A DNA stretch of 64,000 nucleotides from Aptenodytes patagonicus (Eukaryota > Chordata > Aves > Sphenisciformes > Spheniscidae): assembly GCF_965638725.1 (NCBI RefSeq), contig NC_134960.1, forward strand, positions 23,467,871 through 23,531,870. The letters run 5' to 3'. The notes beneath the pieces were generated by a model that had not been told where the DNA came from, made no database searches, and saw nothing but the letters and a program-made list of their open reading frames with translations. Every line of letters starts with the position of its first letter. The first letter of the stretch is position 1. The position numbers and the translations under genes are program-made. Positions 1-12,111 of this stretch are shown here, one piece after another.

Positions 1-3000
1 CGGAAACTGCTCCTTTAAGCTTAGCGTCACCCAGGTCAGTTGTTGCAGATAATCAGGACAACAGTAACTTACCTCAAGTAGCTGTACCAGCACCTCGAGT
101 TACTCACAGGATGCAGTCCAGAGGTTCTTTCTATTCAGTGGTACCAAATGCAAACCTCCATCAAGATCCTCAGTCTATTTTTGTTACGAATCAAGTTCCT
201 TTAACACCTTCTCAAGGTCCACCTGCTGCAGTGCAGCTTTCGTCAGCCATGAACGTTATGAACGGTTCTCAGATGCACATTAACCCAGCAAACAAATCAT
301 TGCCTCCTACCTTTGGGCCAGCAACGCTCTTCAATCACTTTAGTAGTCTTTTTGATAGCAACCAGGTGCCAGCTAACCAAGGATGGGGAGACTGTCCACT
401 CTCTACCCGAGCAGCTGCTGACCCATCTTTCACTGTTCAGTCTACCTTTCTGAATAACTCTGTGCTAGGACACGTGGAAAACGTGCATCCTGACAACTCC
501 AAGGCTCCTGGTTTCAGGCCACCTTCCCAGCGGGTTTCGACTAGTCCTGTAGGTAAGTCATTAAGATCATGCACTGGACAGAATTCGTTCTCCAACCATT
601 ATGCTTTGATCATCTCAAACTGATTGAGAAGTAGTTTACAAATGACAGAGAATAGTAATGTAATGAGGATGGCCTGTTTTTTCCAAGTGCTCTTTAAAAT
701 GTTGATGATGACTTCCCCCCCCCCCCCCCCCCTTCAGCTCTTCTAGGATGTTAGGTGTTGGGAACATTGCAGACATTGCATTGCTTGTCCTCTGTAAGAC
801 ACAGGACTGCTTCCACCTGTTTGTAGAGTTCAGAGTAGCATTGATTTTAGCTTTTGGGCTGGAATGGAACATAAGGTCAGGTGATACCAAACCTGAAGCA
901 GCAGGGCCAGGACTCTTGACAGGTTCCAGCTGCAGGAGTGACTGTGTGCAGTTGTTCAATATTTTATCTGAGACTCCAGCTTGACTCAGTGAGGGTAAAC
1001 TCTCTGTACTTTTTGTCTCTTGATATGGCTCTGGGATTTTAATAAGCTTATGTTGTGCTTTGGGAAACCGGTGTGCTACTGCATGGTGTGTTTTATTAGG
1101 AAGTTGCTGTCCTCCTGCTGTTAAGTACAGCAGTTCAAACTTATCTGCATTTATTTGAAATGGGTTAGGAACACTCACAGTGAGCTCCCTGCCCTTTGTG
1201 CTCTGCCTAAAGGATTATTATCATCTTAGTGCTCAAACTATGTTGCAGGCAACTGGCTGCACCCATTTGGCTAGAAGGGACCCTCAAGAGGTATAGTCTG
1301 TGCCACCCTGTTCTCCCCTTCATTCTTGCCATAATGGCTTTATGGTGCCTTGAAGCTGGGTAGCTAGAGAGCCTTGCTTTGAAGTTGTCTTTACCCCCGC
1401 AGTGTATGTTAGATACTTGGACTAACGCTTCAGGACTTGAATGCTGGATTGGGACAAGTCAAGTAGTTTGACTTTCAGACTAAAGGAGAAGGGGGCATTT
1501 GGAAGACGTCGTGGTGAGGAAAGAAGATTTTCAGCATTCCCATTCCTCTCGATTGATTTACAAATGCACAGGACTTCTGAAAACCAGAACACTTCTCTCT
1601 GACTAGCTTTAACCACAAAACTGGGATGTTTGCTATGACTGTAGTTTTATTCTTAATAGTTTAATTTGGGCTGTATAGCTCTGCAAAGTGAGTGAATACC
1701 TAGAGCTCTTGTGCCATGTCCAGTCCCAGCGCAGTAAGCAGAACCAGATGTAACTAAGGCTGTGGAAGGTAAAGTAACTGGACCTTGTTCGTCAGATAGG
1801 CTGCTAATAAAAGAATTGCCAGACCCTCCTCAGCAGACTCCAGAAACACTTTGTTGCCTCAGCTTTTTATCTGCAGTGCTCTAAACTGGGAGTTGGCGGC
1901 TGCTGGAATAACCCCTGGGCAAGGAAGCTTATGGCAAATGGGATCCGCTGATTTTTCTGATGATTGCATCCTGCTGATGCTGAGACGGCTGACTGGGACT
2001 TCCCATAGCAGCAAAAAATTTTGCTGTTCCCTTATGCTAAGGTCATCTGTTTGTCATTGGGAAAAATTTCTTAGTCCTTTATATATCCTTAAATGACTGT
2101 AAGTATTTAAAGTATTTAAATAGGTAGTCTAAATCTGCTTCTTACCTGAGTTAGGAAGGTTAGGTAGATACCGAAGGAGAGCTTACACAGTTGACTTTGG
2201 GGAGATAAGTATGAAGTTCTTCTCAACTGAAGCACACAAATATTTGGACAGAACACATGTTTTTCTGAGCTGGAATTTGATTAGGTTATTGCCAAGTGAA
2301 GAAAAACTGCAGACGTAGATGTGCCACTAAAATTCTGCCTGGCAGGAGGTGACTGGTCCTTAGTTGATTCATTTAATGTCATTCTACTTAATACTGCTTT
2401 TGATCACCTTCATTTCAGAATCTAAATTGTCTGTCACACAGGAGGAGGGGGACGGGGGTTAGGGGAGCCTGGAGAGAAGGGGCTGTTTTGAAGGTGTGAT
2501 AGTGAGGAACGGAGTGGGGACGGTAGGCTGAGGACCTCTCCGATGCCTTCCCTTGGAGTCTAAGTGTGGTCCTGTGGTCTGTCCACCCATCTCATTCACT
2601 GGCTCTTCTCAGGGGAACAGACCTTTCCATTCAGCTCCGCCTCCGAGGTGGGTTGAACTGGGGACTACCATGGCTGTTTCCATAGGGTTCGATGGCAGGT
2701 TTCTGGCGATTTTGAGAAGGGAGGAAAAGGGCCAGTCGCTGCTGGCTTACGCTTTGGCCAACAGCAGTGCAATGGACAAGGAGCAGTCTGGGCCTTGCCT
2801 GGCAATTCAGTACACTTTTGTGTGATGAGAGGGAGTAGTGATGGCCATCAAAGCAGGTGGCCTCCGATCCTCTAATCTCGGCTGTGACTCTACATCTGAC
2901 GGAGCAGAGGTTTGTCTTTTGTGCCTGTCTTGCACAGTTGAGCTGCGGCAATTTCTTCCACAAATCAACATCTCTTGGTGATCACCACCTCTAAGCTGAC

Positions 3001-6000
3001 TTGGTGGAGGTTTAATATAATTTAATTGTGCACTAAACCAGCTTTTTATTAACAAGTTGTCACCTCAGGGTGGAGATGGGTACTCTGCTTTTCCTATTCA
3101 TGGGTAAGCTCAGTTGCAGCTTGAGTTTTCTCTGATTCACCGGCTCCTTCGAGGCACAGATACATCTGCAGATCTCCTCACCGGCTGTGGATTTGTTCTG
3201 GAAATGGCCTTTTGTCTCACTTATGTCTTTAGATCTCTTGTCCTAGCAGCTTCCAGATTGAGGGCAGATTTAGCCCAACCATTTGGGGAGGCTGTGGAGA
3301 AGACGAAAAGAAGTCTGTCTGTAGCTTCTTTCCTCCGCATTTTAAGAAGGGGCTTGAGACCTTGCTCACGTGGCGTTAGAAGGTATCACAAACTTGAAAT
3401 ATGCCAGCTTAGGAAGCAGCACATGAGTATGAAGTAGCATGAAATGGCTGGGCTCCCTATTTCACATGGAGTGACCAAGTGTTGCGGCTGTTTCTCTAAA
3501 AGTGGAGGTAGCCCTTGCAGTAACCAGTTTCTGCAGAAGTGCCTGGGGGCTTTGATAAACTGAATTTTGAGCAGAGTTTGTGTGAGATTGACACCAGTCT
3601 CGAAAGCTGAGTTACGCTTTCAGAGCATGATGAAGAGTTTGAATTCATGGCCCAAGTAACTGCAGAGTATGGTATTGCAAAAGGTTTTAGTATTATAAAA
3701 CCTGATTTTGTTGGTAAGTACATGAATAGGAAACTTGTTACTGAAATCAGGATTCTGTAAGTCATTGTTCATAGAAGCCATTTTTAATATTGAGCAAAGG
3801 TTTTTTTAATCCACTTTTATGAAAGGCAAGATAATGTTAAAAAGCGTTCTTTACAACCTGAAAACTGACTACTCTGTTGAATTTGTGCATCTCTGGCTGC
3901 CACACTTCCACCTGTAGAAAATACACAGCAGTGCTGAAATGATCTTGGCTGTACAGCTGTTGCACGTGTACCCATCCTACCAAGCTGTCAAAAGACACAG
4001 CTGGGCATCTCTCTTCTGCAGAAGAGCTATTTTTGTCATAATCTCTGCCTTGTTCTCTGTTTAGGAAACCAGCAGTCCCCATGGGCAGCAGCAGCTCTGT
4101 TACCCTTTCTGTATGGGGCAGAGACTCGGGATCTTCGGTGGTTTGTTAGCCAGCTGGAAACTTGTTTTTGATGTGGTGGAATCAGTCACTATATGGGCCT
4201 TTTGACTACCTCTGAGTTGACTTCTGTGGATGGAGGGTTAGCAAGAGTGTCCCATCGGTAGCTCCACGGCAGATGCACAGGAAGGGCCCTCAGCTGGAGG
4301 TGCTGCAATTTGCTTATGGCTAGGTTCCGTGCTGGAGGCCAGTCTGCAGCTCTAGACAAACGCAGATCAGTCAAAACTGCGTTTACAGGCAGCCTGCACA
4401 GGCATTAGCATCCTCCTCATAGCCATGGAGTCTTGCACTTTGTGCTGTGACAAACCCTGAAAGACTGTCCTCCCACGCTCAGGTTCCCTTGTCTGAGCAC
4501 CCCGTGTTCTGGTGGTGGTGGTGATTTATTTCTCCTTGTCTGTAATGGAGACTTCTCTTTTTTAACCTTTGGGGTAGGGCTAGTGAGAAAAATACCTCCT
4601 TCAAATCTGGTGGGTCATTTCTGTCAATGTGAGCAGGTTGGATCTGGCACTTCTGGAAGCAGTAAATCAGGTTGACTTGGTTGGTAATACTGGGGGAAAA
4701 AGACCTGGCTTTCAGGAACGTATCCAGGCGATGAAAGGTGCACCTCTAGTCTATGACCAAAGGTATTACCTGTCACCACTGCTGTTTGCAGACTGCTGTG
4801 GTGTAAGTAGGTGCAACCTTCAATCTTGCTTTGCAGCAATATAGGCTGGTCCTGGTTGTGGTAATTTTCAAATGTTTAAATGGTTTTGAAACTAGTCTTG
4901 TTTAATAGGCCCTTGAAACTAAACCCAAAACTCAGGTGAACACATGGCCATGCCCGTTTCTGCTTTCAGGTAATAACGTGTGATAAGAGCTTTTACAACA
5001 TTTTGAAAAGTACTTAAAAGCTTTGGCTTAATAAAAACTGTAATTCCCCCTTGCTAATAATTTTTGTGGGACTTTGAACTTTCTCTCCATCTCTCCCTTC
5101 CTCTCACACATCCCTGTAGAAAGCAGCCCCCTCACCTGTTGTGCTGTGCATCGTCAGTCCTGTTTCTCTGGACACAGCATGCTCTGACCGATCTATATAT
5201 GAATGTACCTATAGGATGGCAAAAACTGTACTGCAGCGAACTACTTCCCTGGTGCCGGATTCCCCTGGGACTTTCACAGAGCCCTGTATCCCTGTTTGAC
5301 TTGCGTGGCTTTTTTGTAAGCAAAGGTCCTTGCCACTCCCAGCTTTCCTCCTTTGCCCTCCCTGCTAAGATCGTTTCTTTCCAGTGACCAAAGGGATGGC
5401 TGTCTTTTATTAAAACTTCAGGCCAAAGCAGAGAGTGTACAGAAATGCCTTCTGTCGGTTTCTAAGGGAGAATCGTGCACCTGTAAAATGAACTTAACAT
5501 GTGCAGATACCCCCGAAGGTGATGAGATGCTTTAATTATATTTGGAGCACTAGCTCGCTCTGGTGCTTTGAAGCAGGTTCCCAAAGAGAGATATTTAATC
5601 AAATTTATGTTTATTTCAGGCTTACCCTCTCTAGATCCATCCAACAGCTCTACAACTTCTTCTTCAGGTCCTTTGACAGGCTTTTCAGCAAACATACAAG
5701 GAGCACGGGTTTACCTTCAAGGGCCAGCGCCTGTTGGGACTCCCAGCTTTAACAGACAGCATTTTTCACCACATCCTTGGACAAGCGCAACAAATTCATG
5801 TAGGAACTTCATGGGTCTGTCTTAGTTAACTATAAATTCATAGCTATTGTCTTTAGTAGATTTGTAACTTGAGGGGAAATTACCCAGTGATGCACACAAT
5901 GCTTTCCAATTGCTTTTAGCAGCTGTGAGGATGGCGTGCAAATCCCAAGCTGTACTATTTTGTGTTTTTTCCCATGTAAAATGCCACTAGTTCTGGTAAC

Positions 6001-9000
6001 GTTACTAAAGGCATATTTGGGCAAAAAAATCAGTCATTGTAGGCTCTGAGAGGAGAGGCCATGAAGCTGTGGGGGAGTGGAGGTGATTATACCAAGCTAA
6101 AGATTCCCCTCTAAATAGTATAAGTGTAATATTAGGTGAAAATGTCACGTTTGCCATGGTTTGAAGCTATACTTGCCTTTTTTTTTTTTAATTGGGATTC
6201 TGGAATTACTTCATGTTACTTAAAATGTTCCAAAATCTTTAAGCATCATCCGAGGTAACAGTGGGTTTTCCTCCTGATGGGAAGAACATGGAAGTAGCTT
6301 TACAGAAAATATGGGTCTTTGATTCAGAATCTTGAGTGAAGAGGCTTTTCATGTCACTGCATGCAACTTCATTGCCACTCTGAGCTTAAGAACCAAAACG
6401 TTTAAATGAGTGCTCAAAGGAAGTTGGATTTCCCAAGAAGAGTCAGTGACGCTTCTGAAGTTGGTGGGATTTATGTTCTTATGTTACACGTGGCTTTGGG
6501 AAGCTGTCCAATTTCTCTTCTGCTGGAAGTGGTGGATACCAAAACCAGGCTGTTTTAGATATTTATGGTATTTTGGCTGATGTTTTCACCTCTTCCTGAA
6601 ACTCTTCCATGTTTCTTATTCTTTCTTGTAATTAATTTAGATGTACTGCTATGTCATGAGAATATCATGATTCTGATGGCTGAAAGCATTTGTGTTATAA
6701 TGTTGATTTTAGAGTTAAAACAAACTCTAAACAGAATTTCTGTGAAAGACTTGAAGAATGCTTGCCAAAAAAGCCTTTAAAACCTTTTTATCATTTGCTT
6801 TGAGATAATATTGGGGGGATAGAGCGGGTAGCACTTATGCTCGCTAGCTTGTGTGCTTTGTGTGTAATTAAGCAAGAGAAATACTCTTTTCAGCAGGTGA
6901 ATCTCCTATTCCATCAGTTTCCTCAGGATCATCTTCGCCCCTTTCAGCTGCTTCTGCACCTTCTAACTTGGGCCAGCCAAAAACGGGTAACGCCAATCAA
7001 GATCGAAAGGTACCCCCTCCCATCGGGACAGAAAGGCTTGCTAGAATTCGACAGGGCGGATCTGTCACTCCTACACCCTTAGGAACCAACTTCACGGCTC
7101 CTGTCGGTCACAGCGGTATTTGGTCCTTCGGAGTTAACAGCGTATCTGGTAAGTCTGTTGTACAGCCTGGGGTAGCCTAAAGAAACTTCTGGGGCCTTTT
7201 GGAAGTTCTACATTTGAAAAGAAAGTTAGGGAGGAGGAATAACGTTCCACAGTCTGTAATAAACTTTCCTGTAGTACATCCTGAAGGGAAAACTGGTGTC
7301 AGTGGTGGGAGAGTGCGTATCAATGAAAGCGCTGTGGTTTTCTCTCCTAATGTAGGTGGTTCTCACCCAATCTAGATTATCTGTCAGCGTATACTTGTAA
7401 ACCCTGAGAACAGTTCAGAAATTTCATATTAAGTCTATTGAATGATACAGAATTTAAAAAGTAAACAACTTTTATCTGTTAAGGGGGTCCATTTCCAAGT
7501 CTGACCCTTGGCCTAAAAGGCCTCTGTCCAAGATTCTAGCTTGCTTTCCATTAACATTTTAAAGTGTTAATTGTGGTGCAGCTAATGCATCCAGAAACAC
7601 ATAGCTGTGGATGCTGATTTTTGCACTGATCTCCTCATGACTCTTGAATTGTATGGGGCAACTTCTGTTCCAAGCAGCCCCAGTTTCAAAAGAATGATCT
7701 TGAAACAGCTGAAGTTTTACATTCGGTTTTCTGATAGTTTGAGGTTCTTGTGGAAAGGAGGAGCTGCAGCATTTGAGGTGTAAAGTGTTTCCATTGGTAA
7801 CTTTAAAGACAAATGTTTAATAGTCCTGTATTTGTGTTATTTTTCAGTGAAGCCCTCCATACTTTGGTTAACTTAGTGTCTCAGCATTGTAGTGTTCTTT
7901 CAAGAAAAGCTTGTATGTGCTCACGACAATGCTTGGAGGTTTATTGGATCTTAGCTGTTCTGCTGTGGACACCTGAAATTTGCAGTTACTAGTAGTCCCC
8001 ATTGTCTCCACACTTGTCTGGAGGATCAAGATGAACATACATGCAGATGGCATGTGAAACTTCCCTGGCCTCACCAGTCTCTCTTCTTTCCCTATTTTTG
8101 CCCCTGTCATAAGTGTACCTTTTTTCTGTGTTCCTACGGTACATGAGAGGATGTGGGAGCTGGAGGGAAAGAAAGTGTGTGTGCCAGCCTTATATAGTGT
8201 TGCCTGCTACAGCTTCCCTGTGAGAGGCCTTGATGCTACGGATAAGACTTGTGTGTTTGCATTGTCTATAACGGGTTAGTAGCCTAAAAACTGCAGGTAT
8301 CTTCCTGCTTTGCGTAGGCTGTGGAAGGTCTGCCTTTGCTCAGAGCAGAGCCCTAAGATACCTCTGCAGCTGTGTGTTTTTGGGGAGCCTTTGGATGTGT
8401 GTAGGCGTGTGCAGCTGCTGAATTCTACTCCAGAGTATATTCAATGAATTGTAATCAGCCATTTTCAACCTCCTTTCCAGAAGGCTTGTCAGGTTGGTCT
8501 CAGCCTGTCATGGGAAATCATCCGATGCATCAGCAGCTGTCGGACCCGGGCACGTTTTCTCAGCATCAGCCAATGGAGAGAGATGATTCTGGAATAGTGG
8601 CTCCCTCGAATATTTTCCACCAACCTATGCCAAATAGTTTTGTGGATTTTTCTAAAGTAAGTTACAGAGGGGGTTGGATTTAGTCTATAAAATGACCAAG
8701 GACTTTCTTTGTTGTATTTCCTGTTCTGCCTGTTTACACTGTATGTGTGTGCCTCTTCTACCATTGCTTGCTGCACCTAGTCCTGAACCTCCTTTCATCC
8801 CAGTACTGGCTAGAAAAGGTGCCCAAGCCTGGTGGTGCATTTAAACAAAACCAGAATTTGTAGATTGCAGGTGTTCTCTTGTCAAGTAGCTGAATGCCTC
8901 CATTGCTCTCCAGTGTTTCCTTTCTCAGAGGCTCAGTGGCTCGGAAATTTTTCATAAGGCTTGCTCAGCTCTTGAGGCTGATGAAAGGTTTGCTTAATGC

Positions 9001-10500
9001 TTTCAGTACAAATCACGCCCGTGAATACTACGTGCCTTTCTTAAGGAAGCGGCAGGATGAGAGGACTGCTTGTAAGTCTGTGCCTTGTATGTTGACTCTG
9101 GAAAGTAGCTTGGGGCAGACGGATGTAGCCAAGCCATAGTCGGCTCAGCCACCACTGGAGGAATGTCCAGGATGATGTGCTCAACAGCAGACCTGCTCAC
9201 AGCATGTTTCAGAAGTAGCTGTAGCATGTGCTCTTGGGATCTTCTAAATTGCAGAGCAGCAATCATTCAAACACGGGAAAGAAATCTCATAATTGCGGAA
9301 AGCTGCTCTGTAACTTGCTCTTTCTGAACTGGAAGAGTATTTTAGATGGCCATTAGTAATTTGTAGAAAATGTTCAACTCGGAGTTTTGTAGGCTCAAGC
9401 TGTATATGGGCTGTGCTGGAGTGCAGCCCCTGGCTGCAGCCCTGCGTGCACCGAGGTTATCGTGTGCTGCAGAGGTGAGAGGAGGGAGCACTGAGATCAC
9501 TTTGTACAGCTGCTGTGTCTGGCTTTATGGGGTCATCTGAAAGCGCTGTGCAGAGGCTGCTTCATACTGGCGAGGTGTAATTTCAGAAAAATGGGTAAAC
9601 TGACTTGAATCTCAAGCCCTGAAGAGTCACCGTATTCCATACTCTGCCTAGGTGTGCAGCAGTGCTCCGGTTCCTCACAGTGCTGAGATATTTGCCAGTA
9701 GGTGAACGTTACGTATGGATGTGAACTGCCTTTGTCATCTTGGCAACCGTGGTACTACAGTCATCCTTCACAACCACCAACTTCTTCACTGACGGTGCTT
9801 TCTCTTGTTCCCTCAGGGCCTACCGATTTCCATGTACGGTGGCACTCTAATACCCTCGCACCCTCAGCTGGCGGATGGCCCAGGAGGCCCCCTCTTTAAC
9901 GGGCTCCATACTCCAGATCCCGCCTGGAATCCCATGATCAAAGTTGTCCAGAACTCTACAGAATGTACTGATGCTCAGCAGGTAGTGTGGCTGCCTTTTT
10001 CCACCTTCGCTTACCTGGGGCTTTTTACGGTGTTGTGCTTTGTTTTGTTTTTCTTCACTTTTGGATAGGTGACTTTTTTTTTCCAGTTCTTTGATACTAG
10101 AATTGAGATCGTTTGCATGACTTTTCCCCCTCAGTGTGTGTGTGTGTGTGTGTTTATAAAAAATATATGGCGCTATCCGTACCAAACCTTTCGGGTAAAA
10201 TAAGCAGCATTTCAAGACTGCTCAGCCAGGTAATCGACTTCGTCATAAGTGAGAGGGTCTCGGCATCTTGCAGGTTGTCAGTCAAGCCTTGGCCAGAGCT
10301 GAAGAGGGCTCCCAGCCTTTGGGCAGTCTGGTTGTATGTTAGGGGGAAGCCTTAAGCTTGCCCTCTAGTGGTTAAACGCTCTGTTAAAGGAACCTTTATT
10401 TGTTTTCATAATAGACTTGTCTTTTTATTTCTTGCTGTAGATTTGGCCTGGCACCTGGGCACCTCACATTGGAAACATGCATCTCAAGTACGTCAACTGA
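1..10500 (+). CDS. ANKHD1: ANKHD1 (MASK1), last six coding exons; 5' part lies outside the window
   Basis: This is the C-terminal end of the large ankyrin-repeat and KH-domain scaffold protein. Coding exons are <1-552 (codons in frame from position 3), 5620-5799, 6894-7148, 8481-8656, 9817-9981 and 10441-10500. All have GT-AG borders and the joins stay in frame, giving 461 residues and a TGA at 10498-10500. Recognisable blocks are PTFGPATLFNHFSSLFD in the first exon, GTPSFNRQHFSPHPW in the second, DRKVPPPIGTERLARIRQ in the third, QHQPMERDDSG in the fourth and the C-terminus HIGNMHLKYVN. The residues fit ANKHD1 better than its paralogue ANKRD17, and the next gene, EIF4EBP3, supports this. The ankyrin repeats and KH domain would be upstream. 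This tail is low-complexity, rich in Ser, Pro and Gln, with no catalytic motif. From family knowledge, ANKHD1 is a cytoplasmic scaffold and RNA-binding cofactor of YAP/Hippo signalling. Confidence 0.96.
553..5619 (+). other. ANKHD1 intron, 5.1 kb
   Basis: The donor is ag|gtaagt at 553 and the acceptor is tttcag before 5620. The intron contains a C homopolymer at about 715-732. I saw no CR1 copy, LTR or second gene in it; open frames inside are short and have no recognisable homology. Confidence 0.85.
5800..6893 (+). other. ANKHD1 intron
   Basis: The donor is at 5800. The acceptor used here ends at 6893 (ttttcag|cag). A second CAG three bases later makes a NAGNAG acceptor. The first AG gives a Ser-Gly-Glu-Ser junction like that of the paralogue ANKRD17; the second would delete one residue and stay in frame. 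Nothing else was seen apart from a T run near 6180. Confidence 0.8.
7149..8480 (+). other. ANKHD1 intron
   Basis: The donor gtaagt is at 7149 and a pyrimidine-rich acceptor ends at 8480. No repeats or genes were recognised inside. Confidence 0.85.
8657..9816 (+). other. ANKHD1 intron
   Basis: The donor gtaagt is at 8657 and the acceptor ccctcag ends at 9816. No internal feature was recognised. Confidence 0.85.
9982..10440 (+). other. ANKHD1 last intron
   Basis: The donor is gtagtg at 9982 (phase 0) and the acceptor is ttgctgtag ending at 10440. A short (TG)n tract lies at about 10134-10154. The donor at 9981/9982 matters because it is also the splice site that would feed the ANKHD1-EIF4EBP3 readthrough transcript. 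Confidence 0.85.
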
Positions 10501-10918
10501 TTTAAGGGGGTCTATCCTTTTATAGCCTTGTTTGGGAATCTTTATGATCTTGAAGAACCTTGGGGATTTTTTAATGTGCCTAACTAAGCAAATTTCTGTG
10601 GGCTGTAACAATGGAAACTTGATTGCCCGTTGTATAAGAACAAATTGATTTACCTATACAAACTGATTCTGTTCTCCAGTTAGTTTAGCCTTTTTGAACT
10701 TAAAAATCAGACGAAACTAGTGCTTTTGGCTAAACACTACTGAATGCTCCTTGTATGCAGCAGAGAACTAGCTGATTACATGATTTCAACCTTTTAGGGT
10801 GGTAAATACATGTATAATTGTTTACATACTTAAAAGGAAAAGCTGAGTAAATTTCATGTCGTATAGTGGCTCTACTTTATGTAGCCTGTATTAATGTGAA
10901 ATATTTACCTGAATATTC

Positions 10919-10924
10919 AATAAA
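10919..10924 (+). terminator. ANKHD1: ANKHD1 polyadenylation signal
   Basis: AATAAA lies about 420 bases after the ANKHD1 stop codon and is followed within 30 bases by a GT-rich stretch (gttgtgtgtgag). This predicts a short 3' UTR of about 440 bases. Confidence 0.75.
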
Positions 10925-10945
10925 AGGCGAACAGTATTTATAGGT

Positions 10946-12043
10946 TGTGTGTGAGAATTTTGGAAGAGGCTGTATGTTGTTGTCATCGGTAGCTGCTGCC
11001 GTGCCCAGTGATGCATCTTTTCAGGGTCACGTAATTAGCATGTGGATGCAGTCAGGGTTTGGGGGAGGGTTTTGATCCGCAGTCGTCTGCGATACGAGGT
11101 CTGCTGAGTCCTTCCCCCTGCCAGTTGTTAGCCTTTTATTTTTTTTGTGTGAACATGGTTGTGCATTTTTTTTTTTTTTTTTTTTCTCCTTCTGGATTAG
11201 TTCTGCTGCTTCTAGCACTCTCTTTCCAGGTGGGTTGCCTGAGCGATCGGGTTTTGTTCCGGGGCTGGAAATAAGGGCTGAGTTGACAATGTGGCAACTG
11301 ATGGTATCTTAATTTGCAGAAGTTAAATAGGTAGCTCGTAGGTAAATGCAGAGTTTCTTCACCTGACTCGCTGTGACCAGCTGCCTGGAAACAGATCTTA
11401 GGAAAGCAGAGACCACTTCCCACTAGAGAAAAACACAATGTATTCAATTCTAAGCTTCTTGTAACCCTTTAAATCTGGTAAGAGTTCCTCAAGTCCTTCC
11501 CATGAGGAAGAAGGGGATTTTTGCGTGCTGCTTAAGATGAACGTTCATTCTCTACCCAGGTGCAGAAGTTCTCCACTTTCTGCACTTGGACTATGCTTAT
11601 TTCTGCTTTTGCTCAGCGGCGATGCAGTAACTACACTGAATGTTTGGTCCATTCCTCAAGCAGGTAACTACAGTGCACGTAGTGTCCAATCTAATGGACC
11701 GCTTTTGGTGGTCTCTCAGACCAGATGGAGACTTCTCCACCTTCTCCAGGCAAATCCTTACATGCAGCAGCAGAGTTTCCCCAGGAAAAGCATGAGGAAG
11801 GAGTACCGAAAACTCAAAGTGCACAAGCAATATTTGAGTACCGCAGGCAGATAAACCTCAGAAATGCTACTGGACAGTATTTCTCCTAGTATTTGAGGAA
11901 GAAATGCAAAAAACATTGAACTGCCGCTGCCCCCCTGATAGTGCAAACACCAAAGGAGAAACACTTGTGTTAATGATAATTGTATTGAAAACACATGGTG
12001 GTGGTGTGCAATAGGTGTTTGCTCTTGGGTGAGTTGCAAGGGA
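10946..12043. other. Intergenic stretch between ANKHD1 and EIF4EBP3
   Basis: This stretch holds a T homopolymer at about 11167-11185 and otherwise unique-looking sequence. A 109-codon open frame at 11525-11854 has no recognised homology and is not called. The region probably carries the EIF4EBP3 promoter and first untranslated bases, but no TATA box was obvious. Confidence 0.6.
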
Positions 12044-12090
12044 GGGGTGGGGTGGGGGAGGGGCCTTAGGCCCCTCCCCCACCCCACCCC
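12044..12090 (+). promoter_or_regulatory. GC-only hairpin and G-quadruplex motif just upstream of the EIF4EBP3 start codon
   Basis: Two 22-bp arms (12044-12065 and 12069-12090) are perfect reverse complements separated by the loop TTA. The left arm consists of four G runs of 4-5 bases with single-base spacers, a classical quadruplex pattern on the sense strand; the right arm is the C-rich partner. The structure ends 21 bases before the ATG, so it probably lies in the 5' UTR, where it could hinder ribosome scanning, or in the core promoter. The function is inferred. Confidence 0.7.
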
Positions 12091-12111
12091 CACCCTACCC
12101 GTGTGGGCTCC

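Noticed and set aside
11525-11854. 109-codon open frame upstream of EIF4EBP3 with a hydrophobic segment
   Set aside because: No homology recognised, overlapping frames of similar length on both strands, and no clear splice link to ANKHD1 or EIF4EBP3.
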